64,000 bases of DNA from Coenobita brevimanus (lineage: Eukaryota; Arthropoda; Malacostraca; Decapoda; Coenobitidae). The notes below the pieces were generated by a model, which was not told where the DNA came from, searched no databases, and was given only the letters and a program-made list of their open reading frames with translations. Shown piece after piece: positions 54,370-64,000 of the stretch. A program made the position numbers and the translations under genes. Each line of letters begins with the position of its first letter. Position 1 is the stretch's first letter. Location of the stretch: NCBI GenBank assembly GCA_032717465.1, contig CM064632.1:23881965-23945964 (forward strand), written 5' to 3'.

Positions 54370-54790
54370 CCTCACGCATCTCCTGCTCTCCTCTCTTCTC
54401 TCTAGCCCCTACCTCACTTTATCCTTGCTATTCCTTCCCTCCTCTCCCTCCTTTCTCTATCTCTCTCCCCCTCTTGCGCTGCCTCTTCTCCTCGACCTCA
54501 ATTCTCACTCACCCAATTTCACCTCTAATATCTTCTCTCTCACCCCACTTCACTCATCCATCATCATCATCATCTCCCTCACTTCTCCCTCAATTTTTCC
54601 TCCTCACCCATTCCTCATCTCTCCCCTCCCTCCCTGTCTCCCTTATACCTCTCTTCTCCCTTACTCCTCCCTCAAGCCTCCCTCTTTCCTTATCCTCCTT
54701 CCCTCACCCCTCCCTTTTTCCCTGACTTCTCCGTCACTGCTCCCTCGCCTGCCCCTTCCTCCTCAAATTTGCCTCAGTCCTCCTTCCCCT
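54370..54790. repeat. Pyrimidine-rich tract
   Basis: CTCCCTC/CTTCTCC-rich for about 420 bp; the 210-aa Ser/Leu/Pro-rich frame is compositional. Confidence 0.8.
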
Positions 54791-55099
54791 CTACTGCTGC
54801 GTTCATTCCTTTCTAGTTCGGTCTTAATGCAGTGTCTACGCTTCCCTGTTCCAACTCTATTACAGAAGCTGAAACTTTCATGTACAAATGTCGTTGCTTC
54901 CCCTTCGTCTCGCAATTATCTCAGACGTTCACCTGCATATTGAGATGAGATCGGCCGTGTCAGAGATAAAGGCTTCAGATGTCCCACAGTGACCTTTGTA
55001 ACATGCTGGGTTGTGAGGCTCAATAACTTGTGACCTGCTTTGGTCTCATTAACATTTTAATGAATTTGGGGGGATTTGCTAACAGAAACCTTCATCAAA

Positions 55100-55440
55100 A
55101 TCCTGGGGCCTCTGGTGTGCTGGTTGGTAGTGTGTGCGTCTAAAAGTCCTGATCTGGGGTTGATCACACCCGGTAAAGGATACAGGTCGGGCCAAAAGCC
55201 GAGAAGCGCTAGGTCACAGTGCTCGGTTTCTGTCTGTAAGCCTGTGGTGGGTTGTTCACCAGCTACCTTGGAATACACGGCCAGCCTATCACCCAGGTCA
55301 CTAAAGTGGCCTTACCTAGGTATTACACAAAGTACTCATTTTACCTGTCACAAAAGGCGAATGGACACCTGAGTCCCGTGGCGTCAGCTGCCAACACCAG
55401 GAATCTAACCCCGGCGCTATCGGGCTGGCAGCTTCGTAGC
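55100..55440. mobile_element. Candidate composite SINE with opposed tRNA-like ends
   Basis: The left end on the plus strand reads GTGTGCTGGTTGGTAGTGTG...CTGGGGTTGATCACACCC, with tRNA-like A- and B-box spacing. The right end on the minus strand reads GTTAGCATTAATGGCTACGA...CCGGGGTTAGATTCCTGG, also with box-like elements. Between them lie about 240 bp without coding sequence. Neither end matches SINE-1. Confidence 0.4.
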
Positions 55441-56059
55441 CATTAATGCTAACAAGTAGGCCCCTGCACAGGGGTAGACCCCCCCCCAAAAAAAAAAAAA
55501 GCCGTTCATGTGTTATCACATGTACACACATTTTCTAGGCTCCATCGATGCCATACACACCATACAGACTCCACTCACAAACATTCCAACACCAGATTCC
55601 CACATGCGCTTCTCACCTGCATTCCTTAAGCCTTAAACAACTGGCGTATACCTGTGGGTGAAGCACTCGGTGGGGCAGGGACACTTCTCTACTGACAAAA
55701 ACGTGCTCCTGGGCTGTATGGATGAGGAGTCGTTAAGAAACCATATAAGCACTTCTTGAACTTGGACATGACACCTTGGCTGGTATTGTCGTCAGTTAAG
55801 GAAGCTCCCTAACTCGCTCTCCCTTAGCAATTTATTTTTGGATATGGCTGGTTAATAACCTTTTGTACGTTATTTATGCAGAGTATGGCGATATTGGATG
55901 GATTTGTGTAACACAAAGGAGAACAGTAAGGTGTAAAAAAGAATAAATAAATAAATCACTTAGGAAAAAAATGCTAGGGAGCTTCCTTACCCGACGAGAA
56001 TACCGGCCCTTGAACTTGGATACAGTAGAACTGGTCGTCCATGTCGGCCGTGAATAATA
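55441..56059. other. No gene seen
   Basis: Unassigned; an AATAAATCACTTAGGAAAAA phrase at 55951 belongs to the dispersed motif family. Confidence 0.45.
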
Positions 56060-56352
56060 CGATACATACATACATACATACACAAAACAGACATTTATAC
56101 ATACATACATACATACATTTATAGTCAGACGCCTTAACCCCATATGAGGTGGTCACAAACAAATCGCCTCTATACCGCCCTGTCCTTCCCCATTTGGCTG
56201 CCCTTCCTCCAGCTCACACACGCCTCTCATATATCTCCACTCCATCCTTTCACTTCATCCTCGGTCTCCCCCTCCCCCTGTCTCCCTCTATCTTACATAC
56301 ACTCTTCTAGTTAGTCTCATATTCTGCATCGTCTCCACACTGAGAAGCGATC
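56060..56352 (-). mobile_element. RTE 3' fragment with TATG tail
   Basis: On the minus strand: GACTAACTAGAAGAGTGTAT, GGGAGACCGAGGATGAAGTG, GAGGCGATTTGTTTGTGACC, GGCGTCTGACTATAAATG. It matches the last 260 bp of the RTE at 45940-46170. The tail is (TATG)n where other copies have (GATA)n. Confidence 0.8.
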
Positions 56353-56379
56353 TCAGAGAATTTAACTCTTTCAATCTCA

Positions 56380-56402
56380 CACACATACACACACACACAC
56401 AC

Positions 56403-56483
<81 letters not shown>

Positions 56484-56504
56484 CACACACACACACACAC
56501 ACAC
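56380..56504. repeat. (CA)n-(TA)n-(CA)n compound microsatellite
   Basis: CA at 56380-56402, TA at 56406-56480, CA at 56482-56504. Confidence 0.95.
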
Positions 56505-56744
56505 ATTTAAATACATACACAGTGATGATGTGGCGTCCCTTACAGTCTACTACAGGACCGAACCTCTCCATTACGAGGTGCTGCAACCAAGATACCCTCC
56601 CACGCTGGCTTGGTTCGAGCAGGGAAGGGGTGTGTAGGGACAAGGTGGGATGCATGTGACATAGATGGTGTTGTATGTCTATGCATTAAGAGTCTGTAGT
56701 TTCTTCACCCAGAATAACGACGTGTCTTTTTTCATCAGGGTCCC

Positions 56745-56880
56745 TAATTAAGTTCTAGGTATGAACAAATCAGTGCACAGGAGATCTGTCTAAAGCTCCC
56801 ATGGTTCGTCGGGGAATCGAACCTTGGACTTCTTGCTTTCGATTCGAGTATGCTTCCGAGAACACCACCGCCACATACAG
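56745..56880 (-). mobile_element. Candidate tRNA-derived SINE
   Basis: The minus strand starts GGCGGTGGTGTTCTCGGAAG (A-box region) and has a perfect B-box GGTTCGATTCC about 50 nt later (plus strand GGAATCGAACC at 56814-56824). The clover-leaf is not a good functional tRNA by eye, so a SINE head or tRNA relic is more likely. No tail identified. Confidence 0.5.
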
Positions 56881-57119
56881 TATGTACTGTATTTACATGA
56901 AGTTTATCTCGCTGGGAAAAAGTACAGTAAGATCCCAACCTTTCATCTACTGTTTCATGACATCTTCAGGGTAATATCACATGTATTTGTGAATTAGTCT
57001 TTCATCTTTTACTTCTGTATAAAAGCCCTCTCTCATCTCTTCACGACGATGTTTTACAATATTTTTGCTATACCTAGACAAAATATTAATGTTGGAAGGA
57101 AGTTTGAAGGAAGTAAAGA

Positions 57120-57470
57120 AGCGTTATGGTGCTGATGTGGGTGCGATTCAAAGTGTTAAAAGAGATTCTCGGGGATGCTTTGATAATGTGGAGAGGATGG
57201 AGAATGAGAGAGTGACTAGATGAGTGCATCTGGGTAAGGAGGAGGGGGAAGCCGAGGGTGAGATTGGGGATGGGATGGAGAGATATATGAGGGCGGGGGT
57301 ATGAGTTGGAGGGAGGGCAGTCAAGTGACAACAGGGCGACGTGGAGGCGATTCCTTTGTGCCCACCCCTTAAAGAATTATGGCGTCTGATAACAGATAGA
57401 GAGATGGAGAGATGGGAAGATCGACAGACAGACAGATAGGAAGATCGATAGATAGACAGCAGATCGACAC
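57120..57470 (+). mobile_element. RTE 3' fragment with GATA-type tail
   Basis: GATGTGGGTGCGATTC...GGATGCTTTGATAATGTGGAGAGGATGGAGAATGAGAG through GGGCGACGTGGAGGCGATT and a degenerate AGATAGAGAGATGG/GATCGATAGATAGACAG tail. Strongly 5'-truncated and decayed. Confidence 0.8.
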
Positions 57471-57809
57471 GCAGACAAACAGAAAGATACATTGACAGAC
57501 AGGAATACAGACGGATAGTTCAGAGGGGACTTTCGAACTAGAGAGAATAGGCAAACCCTTTAGCACTTCCTCCTAGATGGGCTTTTCCTAGGCTGGGCCA
57601 AATATTCTCAAAGCAGCAAGAGTCTAACAGACAAGATAATCATGTGGATCAAGTGGTAAAGCCAGATAAAGCCGTATAGTGGACGCAGGAGTAAAGTATA
57701 ACAATGTTAGGCTGCTTGCTGGAATCAACTTGAGAAACTTTATTAGCCCACAGAAGGGATATTAGAAGCACGTTTAAGAGTGAGATTATAAAGGTGGAGT
57801 ATTTCCTTA

Positions 57810-57862
57810 CTGAGAGAGAGAGAGAGAGAGAGAGATAGAGAGATAGATAGAGAGAGAGAGAG
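57810..57862. repeat. (GA)n microsatellite
   Basis: GA with GATA interruptions. Confidence 0.9.
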
Positions 57863-58859
57863 ATGAATATCTTGTAGGAACGACGTATTCTCTCCCTGAT
57901 CATCGACGACAAATGAAGATAAACCAATTAACATCTATCCCGAACCGCGATGCAAAGAAGTGAGATGGGGAAATACAAAAAGCAAAACTCTATTTAAAAT
58001 TACCAAAATATATACTCTTTCCCTATTGAGCGGCGTAAGATGAAAGGAAACAGGCATCTGAAGCGACTAACAGCTTCTGAAAATTTATCTTAAGTCGTGA
58101 CGCAAAAAGAAAAAAAAAAAATCGGAGAAAAATAATGCTGAGCAGTAAGATACACTATGGGATTAACATTGCCTTGAAAATTACGGAATAACGTTCTCTA
58201 TCTATTCAGTGACGAAAGATGGGAGGGAATTGACAAAGAAATAAAAAGCTTCACGAAATTAACTGTAGTACTTCATGCAAGGAACCAAAAATACATAATA
58301 CGAGAAACAATGTCTCGGAAAATTTAATGATGGAATGACGTACTCTCCCTCGTTTCACAGACGTCTGATGGACGGAAACTGACGAACGAACTAACAGTTT
58401 CCAAACCCTCCTTCGTCACAGATGGTCTAAAAACCCTCCTCTTCTACACTACCTGATACCCCACTTAAACTGAGCCGAATTTAAGGATTCTCGTCACCAA
58501 AACTCCTCGGAAGCTTTTGCCTTTATGATTTTGTCCCATAAGAATGATTTATTTCCTCGAGGCTGTGTGCACACACACACACACACACACACACACACCG
58601 CTTCCGTCTGTCTGTCATTACGAAGCTCAACCTTTCACTAACACTACTCTCACTACAAACAACGTCGTAGCACACTAGACGAGGCCAGCATGGAGAACAG
58701 TGTATTAGGGCAGTTCTTCTCTTCCTCTGTGGAGAAGATTCAACCGTGCAATGAGTCTTAGGGGGACTGATAAAAAAAAAAAAATGACTTATTTGGTACA
58801 CCTCTATTTTCGCCATATTTTCTTTTTATTCAGTTTATGAGTACCTTCTATAGTCCTTT
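57863..58859. other. No gene; faint internal repeat
   Basis: Phrases of the type AAAATTAC..AA.A.A.ACTCT.TCCCT.TT.A...ACG...GATG (around 57998, 58180, 58335) recur at about 150-170 bp, suggesting an old tandem repeat. (CA)n at 58569-58598. No coding feature. Confidence 0.4.
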
Positions 58860-59190
58860 CATCTTACTTTGGCCCAGATTTTCGTTGGTGGCAGCTTATT
58901 CCACGCAGCTCAGTGGCACAAAAACACAATACTACCGCTTTACATTATTACCACAGCACTTCTTCATGGATATTTTAGTGTTTATCTCTCGTTAAAACTC
59001 AGAATTCAAGATGCAGAGATGGTGATTTTAGGCCCTTTCCACAGCAAATTTATTAACTAGACATATCCAATAATAAATCGCTAAGGAAGAGGTGTCAGGG
59101 CCCTTTCCAGAGCAATTTATTAACTAGATGTAGCCAATTATAAATCGCTATGGAACTGTTGTTAGGGCCTTTTCCACAGCAATTTATTGC
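58860..59190 (+). repeat. DR200 repeat followed by a 65-bp tandem repeat
   Basis: 58860-59045 is a DR200 copy (TTTGGCCCAGATTTTCGTTGG...CACGCAGCTCAGTGGCACAAAA). It runs into three units of GGCC.TTTCCA.AGCAATTTATT...AATAAATCGCTA.GGAA starting near 59033, 59098 and 59163. Confidence 0.7.
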
Positions 59191-59233
59191 GCATACTTCA
59201 CCTGAATATTCTGCTGCATATTACCTTTATCAT

Positions 59234-60000
59234 TTAATCTGCCCCGTCCCGTCGACGTATAGGTACGTTGCAACATTTTGCATTTGCCAGTCCCGGCGAC
59301 GTACTGGTACGTCGTGCAATTGCAAGGTCCCTAATTTGCACAATTTTCAATTTTCGCGCATGATTTTTCGTACGTTTACACGGGACACCTTCCTCTATTC
59401 CTCTTCAAGATGCCAAGCAGGGACAATGCCTTACACTGCATTATCTCCCCCCTCCCCCCCTCACGCCATTGTCTCAGCAATTCACCTGTTACCAGTGACC
59501 TGGCCAGTAAAGACATTCAGGGCCAGAGTGATTCCCCAATCGATGACAATGTGTAGGACAAAGTTTACATAGCATTAGAGGAAGAAACAGTCAGAAATAA
59601 TGATCAGGTAATGTGGCAAAAGAAGGTCAGGTATGGTGATGAGTTAGTGAGTGAAACAATGCTTATAATGCCTATATTACTGTTTGAAAACCAATATACT
59701 CTTGTACTACATATAAATTCGTATCAAGTAAATAAATAAATACTGTTTATGAGTGGTGTGAAATAGTTACCCTCCCATAGAACTCGTTTTCTCTGGTGCC
59801 AGCCTGTTAGAAAACCCAGTCAGGTAAGGAGGTACTCGTACCTGGATCGAGTATTTTAAACCTCAGGTGAGTGATTTCTCTATGAATTTTCGATGTTTCT
59901 CACCAAAAGCGGAGGTTTTAGCCAAAAAATAATTTTTCGAAAATACCTCAGGATTGGGGGATGTCAGAGGTGCGAAATAGCTCGGGACGTGACGGGTTAA
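59234..60000. mobile_element. TTAA-flanked MITE-like element with inverted ends
   Basis: TTAA at 59234-59237 and 59997-60000. The left end reads TCTGCCCCGTCCCGTCGACG and the right end, reverse-complemented, CCCGTCACGTCCCGAGCTAT, agreeing at about 10 of the first 14 positions. Internal near-repeats CCCGTCGACGTATAGGTACG and CCCGGCGACGTACTGGTACG follow the left end. 767 bp, no protein recognised. piggyBac affiliation is inferred from TTAA only. Confidence 0.5.
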
Positions 60001-60507
60001 ATATCAACATAGTCTGCATCAGTAACATGGCAGAGGCTACGGAGGTGTGAGGGACAGAATAAATCACTAAGGAAGAGGTGTTAGGAAATCCCCAAAGCCA
60101 TTTACACTAGGACTCTTAATCTGCAGAGCCTGAGAGGGGTCACAAATCCTTCGAAAATTGAGAATACACGAAAAATATCAAGATCGTACACTTTTTATAT
60201 ACCAGCGACGTCTTTCTTTTTCCTTCTTATGTTTTCTCTCTTTTTTCTTTTGCTTATTCTTGTTATCTATGGATGATTATATTCAGCTCAGGAAAGATCT
60301 CCAATAATGCAGACGCTAAAGAAGGCCATATCTACCTTAGCCTGAGACAGCGAAAATATCAACAAAATGCCGTCCTCGGTCGAAGGGAAGGTGTAAATCA
60401 ACCGAAACACCAACTCCCCTCCCTCCCGCCTAGATGATAAAATCATTATGAGACTAAAATCTGCAAGAATGTAACAAAACCAACATCCCCAGGTTAAAAA
60501 GGGTTAA
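60001..60507. other. No gene; dispersed motif remnants
   Basis: AATAAATCACTAAGGAAGAG near 60058 and GATTATATTCAGCTCAGGAA near 60274 belong to dispersed motif families. Confidence 0.45.
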
Positions 60508-61250
60508 ATCGTTTCGCTTCGTTTCATTTTAGGCCCCAACATACTTGCACGCGTCCGCCTTGGTCACCCAACGGCTCTTCTTCATGCCGCTTGATCTCTA
60601 GCAGCCTCCCTATTCAGTTGCTTATCCCTGAGGTCACACACTAAGATCTCATCCCGATCATTTTTGTTCTGCCCTTTGCTAACATACAGTCGACACTCAT
60701 TTTTTACACCTTCCGCACCCAATTGTCGTCTCCCATCCTCTCAATATGCCCAGACTGTCTCAATCTACCTGTCCTCATCACAGTAATAATATATTCACGT
60801 CCCCAACTCACAACTCTTCAAATATAATCTTAACCCCATCCCCTTCCAGCTAATAAATGTCATTTCTGTACGTTTGAGTCTACAAATATCCTCTTCCTTT
60901 ACTGCCTCTTCCTAACAGAATTACATTCCTACCACATCCCGCATACAAAGATCTCTCAGCAAGGAAGGAGAGCCCTCTCAGTGTAAGGTGAGACAACAGC
61001 TTCCTGAATTTTCTCCAAACACTCCTTAACCTAGCCACAGAACTAGCTCCAGCTCCACCTCCAGTATATAAACCCTAAATAACAAAACTCTTTCACACAC
61101 TCTGGAGACTCTCAAGCATGGTCAATCCTTTCGTGCATGATAATCTTTACATGCTCTCGCCGACACACAAAAAATCGCCATTACTTCGCAGCCTACCTAT
61201 ATCGCTCCATTTCCTATGCATCCACTGATCATAAACACTACACAAGATGG
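60508..61250 (-). mobile_element. LINE-D (RTE-like), decayed 3' region
   Basis: On the minus strand: CYLGF-like (FCYLGFILE), VKEEDICRLKRTEMTFISWKG, then RLRQSGHIERMGDDNWV. These are typical C-terminal blocks of RTE-like LINE proteins after the RT domain. Stops and shifts are frequent. The 3' UTR (60508-60660) matches 30700-30842. The end near 60508 reads AAACGAAGCGAAACGATTT, a decayed AACG-type tail. Confidence 0.7.
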
Positions 61251-61415
61251 AGTTACTTTGCAAGCTGGAGTTAAAATCGTTGAAAGCTCAAGGAAATATC
61301 AGAACACTCACTCACTTTAAAAACTCACACATCACAACAAAGACTCATGCTTTCAGATCATGAACAGACTCAAAAATCACCATAAACTCAAGAGGATACA
61401 AAGGCGAACACTCAC

Positions 61416-61568
61416 TCAGTCTGGAGATCTTGAAGGCATCGGCAGTGCTAATAATATCGACGAAGGCGTGTAGCTCGAGTCCGTGGCTGGTGTAGTTTTG
61501 GTTGTACTGCTTGATGGCGTGGAGGAAGGCGCCCTGTATGTCCCTTGAGTCACGGTCAAATATGGCAC
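61416..61568 (-). CDS. Exon of an ionotropic glutamate receptor-like gene
   Basis: 153-bp candidate exon on the minus strand. The acceptor is TTTCTGTCTGCAG just upstream (61569-61581) and the donor is GTGAGT at 61410-61415. With a split first codon the translation is (G)AIFDRDSRDIQGAFLHAIKQ, then YNQNYTSHGLELHAFVDIIS, then TADAFKISRL, open throughout. The GAIFD start, a helix with AFLHAI, and a second strand ending in VDIISTADAFK fit the first repeat of the periplasmic-binding-protein-like amino-terminal domain of ionotropic glutamate receptors. That domain is extracellular and steers assembly. No neighbouring exon was found, so introns are long. Subtype (NMDA, kainate or IR) not assigned. 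Confidence 0.6.
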   Translation of the reverse strand: MPYLTVTQGTYRAPSSTPSSSTTKTTPATDSSYTPSSILLALPMPSRSPD

Positions 61569-61697
61569 CTGCAGACAGAAAGGAAAGGGTTGTTAGAAAA
61601 GTTTACCTGGGGGAATTGTAAGGTGTGTTCTTTTTCTAATGAAACCTATAGAGTGAATGAGGAGGGTTTGCTGTGAGGGTCTGTTTGGGTACATTAA

Positions 61698-61699
61698 GT

Positions 61700-61760
<61 letters not shown>
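61698..61760. repeat. (CT)n microsatellite
   Basis: About 63 bp of CT, about 130 bp upstream of the receptor-like exon (in an intron if that gene is real). Confidence 0.95.
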
Positions 61761-61761
<1 letters not shown>

Positions 61762-62433
61762 GCTAACTAACTAAATAACTAACTAATCAACAAAGCCTCC
61801 TCACCCTCTCACCTGAAGAGTGGTAGAGGAGAGTTTGCTACAAGGGTTTGTTATGAAGAAATGTAGTTTTATTTTTTTCTGACCTGACACTTACCGATCC
61901 CCATTTTCAGCTCAGTTGATGGCCAAGTGTAGCGCGAATGGAGACTTGATTTGCCTAGTAACCAGGGAGACCTCAAAATAGCATAAATGCATTTCGTGGC
62001 ACCACAATTTAGCATTCAGAGTGACCTAGTTCCGTCAAGTAAAAAGAGCTCCAGGACTACAGAGATTCACACAAGTGAGGCGCAACCCATCCGCTCACTC
62101 AATGTAGCGTGGTTTTCGGGTGACTCTACAATGAATATCCAGCCAAACGGTTTCCTATAACACTGGAAACCTATTCAAGAGACAAGTGTAGTAGTAGCGT
62201 GTCGCCATGGCTATACTTGCTGGACATACATACATACATACATACAGTACATATATTTTCAATTCAAGAGTTTTCTTGTGTAGTGCTAATACAGTAGACA
62301 AGCAGAGTACACAAATGGCGCGCCACCTGCTGAATATTGCCTCAGTGGGTTGCCTTGATAATATTGAGTTCGTAACTCTGAACATGTGTGGTTTCCTAGA
62401 TAGTTATTTGACACTGGTTACATTTAAAAGTGC
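61761..62433. other. No gene seen
   Basis: A 94-aa frame at 62207-62491 has no domain and crosses a (TACA)n run (62226-62246) and the tandem repeat that follows. Confidence 0.45.
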
Positions 62434-62585
62434 CGACCGTTCCACTGCTTTCTCAACCTACACGGGGAGTCCACAGCTGATTAGGTACTAGGTTGCCTGT
62501 ATATCGGTAATGACCGTTCCACTGATTCCTCGACCCATATGGGGGAGTACACAGCTGCTAAGGTACTAGGTCACCTATGCAGGTA
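62434..62585. repeat. Two-copy tandem repeat, about 77 bp
   Basis: GACCGTTCCACTGCTTTCTC...CACAGCTGATTAGGTACTAGG and GACCGTTCCACTGATTCCTC...CACAGCTGCTAAGGTACTAGG. Confidence 0.85.
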
Positions 62586-62694
62586 CAGGGTAACTAATAC
62601 TACAATCTTGACATACATACATATATACATAGCACAGTACGAAGCATCGCTTCTTTTTGCATAACCAACGTTCCTTTGCACTGTGTACATTATG

Positions 62695-62990
62695 ACCATC
62701 ATCATCATCATTATCATCATCGTCATCATCATTATCATCATCATCATCATTATCATCATCGTCATCATCATTATCATCATCATCATCATCATCACCAACA
62801 ACAACAACAACACTCTCCTCCTCTTCCTCTTCCTCCTCTCTCCTCCTCCTCCTCCTCATCATCATCATCATCACCGTCACCATCAACAACAACACTCTCC
62901 TCCTCTTCCTCTTCCTCTTCCTCCTCCTCCTCCTGCTACTGCTCCTCTTCCTCCTCCTCCTCATCATCATCATCATCACCCTAACAGTTG
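62695..62990. repeat. (ATC)n and (CTC/CTT)n trinucleotide arrays
   Basis: ATC with ATT/GTC variants to about 62795, CAACAACAAC, then CTCCTCTTCCTC blocks in two related copies, each closed by CATCATCATC. Asp- or Glu-rich antisense frames are by-products. Confidence 0.95.
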
Positions 62991-63394
62991 TGCCGCCAGT
63001 CCTGATTTGGGGAACCAATCAGTCAATCACCTTCATCATTATTATCATTCCAGTCCTAATTTTTCACCGAAGAGATGAGGTTAGGTAGGATCCAGAAACA
63101 AAGAAAAAGAGGGCACAATGCAAGACTAACACGAAGCACAGTCTCACACAACATCTGTGCCATCATCGTTTTCACTTCGACTTACTACACCTTAATGTGA
63201 GCAGATAAAAACAGCTCTATCTTATTTTCCACTAATACGCACCCCCTCCCCCCAAAAAAATAATAATCTGACCACTACATTTTATTTTTGTGCATAAGAA
63301 ATAAGGTACTGCCAATATCATAAATCAATAGTGTTTTCAGGGCCATGTCATTTTACTATCATGTATTCTCTGTTTTCTTGTCTATTTCTGTATT

Positions 63395-63514
<120 letters not shown>

Positions 63515-63659
63515 TCGCTTTTTCTTTTTATGTTTTTTTGTGTGTGTACCCGCGTGAGTATGAGTGCACGAGTAAGAGAGAGAGTCCGCACATATGCACC
63601 AAAAAGAAGGAGGTCTCTAAATAATAAATGTTACATAGGAAAATATATGTACAGCATAA

Positions 63660-64000
63660 TCACAGCCTGTGTATCACCATGTCCCCACCTTATCCTCGCA
63701 CCCCCTGTGTCCCCCCCCATCCAACCCTCTACCCTCCCCCCTCTCCAGACCAACCCTTCTATTGCCCCTCCCCATTCCCCCTCCGCTGCCCTCTTCGCCT
63801 ACCTCTTTCCTTCCCTCTCCTCCCTCCCCTGCCTCTCCTCCTCCCTCCCGGACTCTTAAAAGATTTTGTGGATTTTGTGGTGATGGCGGTTCCACGGAGT
63901 AAGGGCCCTTGTCTTTCAGTTTACATATTTCTTTGATGTGTGTCTCCCTCCCTCTCCCCCTTTCCCACCCTTTCTTCTCTCCCTTAACCTTGTCCTGTCC
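63660..64000. repeat. C-rich pyrimidine tract at window end
   Basis: CCCC[T/A]CC-rich DNA; no gene seen up to the right edge. Confidence 0.6.

Noticed and set aside
62575..63018. Asp/Glu/Arg-rich 147-aa minus-strand frame
   Set aside because: Encoded by ATC and CTC trinucleotide arrays; no non-repeat core.

Overview
The window looks like intergenic or intronic DNA from a large, repeat-rich arthropod genome. A decapod crustacean is my best guess. The reasons are the density of dinucleotide microsatellites, degenerate TTAGG/CCTAA tracts, RTE-type and CR1/Jockey-like LINEs, tRNA-derived SINEs and a Gmr1-like LTR element. This assignment is inference; nothing in the window names a species. Only one piece looks like an ordinary host gene: a 153-bp exon at 61416-61568 (- strand) with good splice sites, reading like the amino-terminal domain of an ionotropic glutamate receptor. 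Almost everything else is mobile DNA, its debris, or simple repeats.

Layout. 1-6612: an RTE LINE fragment (- strand) split by a 5.6-kb Gmr1-like LTR retrotransposon (224-5821) that has LTRs about 1% apart, a 5-bp target duplication, SCAN-like Gag, protease followed directly by the integrase zinc-binding region, and a 109-bp tandem array where the rest of pol should be. 6613-9450: AT-rich DNA with a short TTAA-type MITE. 9525-14252: a CR1/Jockey-like LINE ('LINE-B') interrupted by a 5'-truncated RTE (15-bp duplication) and by a SINE. 14253-22880: microsatellites, a GT-rich array, a 32-bp minisatellite, a TGACCT-rich degenerate array and a LINE-B fragment. 22882-24804: an inverted-repeat element carrying a 1.38-kb insertion that encodes a decayed cold-shock (Y-box) domain and ends in a tetranucleotide tail. 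24805-37469: CCTAA-like DNA, simple repeats, a foldback element and several minisatellites. 37470-46215: SINE, near-complete LINE-B (- strand), and a near-complete RTE (887-aa open frame) sitting inside another SINE. 46880-52130: a tandem segmental duplication, one copy of which received a second CR1/Jockey-like LINE ('LINE-C'). 52388-53418: a deletion derivative of a PIF/Harbinger transposon with a triplicated end. 53419-64000: SINE-like units, truncated RTE ends, a TTAA-flanked MITE-like element, a decayed LINE-D end, the receptor exon and more microsatellites.

The elements form nested layers that give a relative history: LINE-B was hit by RTE and SINE; a SINE was hit by RTE; an RTE was hit by the LTR element; an inverted-repeat element was hit by the cold-shock element. 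The most unusual item is the cold-shock element at 23083-24465. It has the hallmarks of target-primed retrotransposition (7-bp duplication, tetranucleotide tail) but encodes an RNA-binding Y-box-like protein instead of a known transposon protein. It shares a CGTT/AACG-type tail with a LINE end at 30689.
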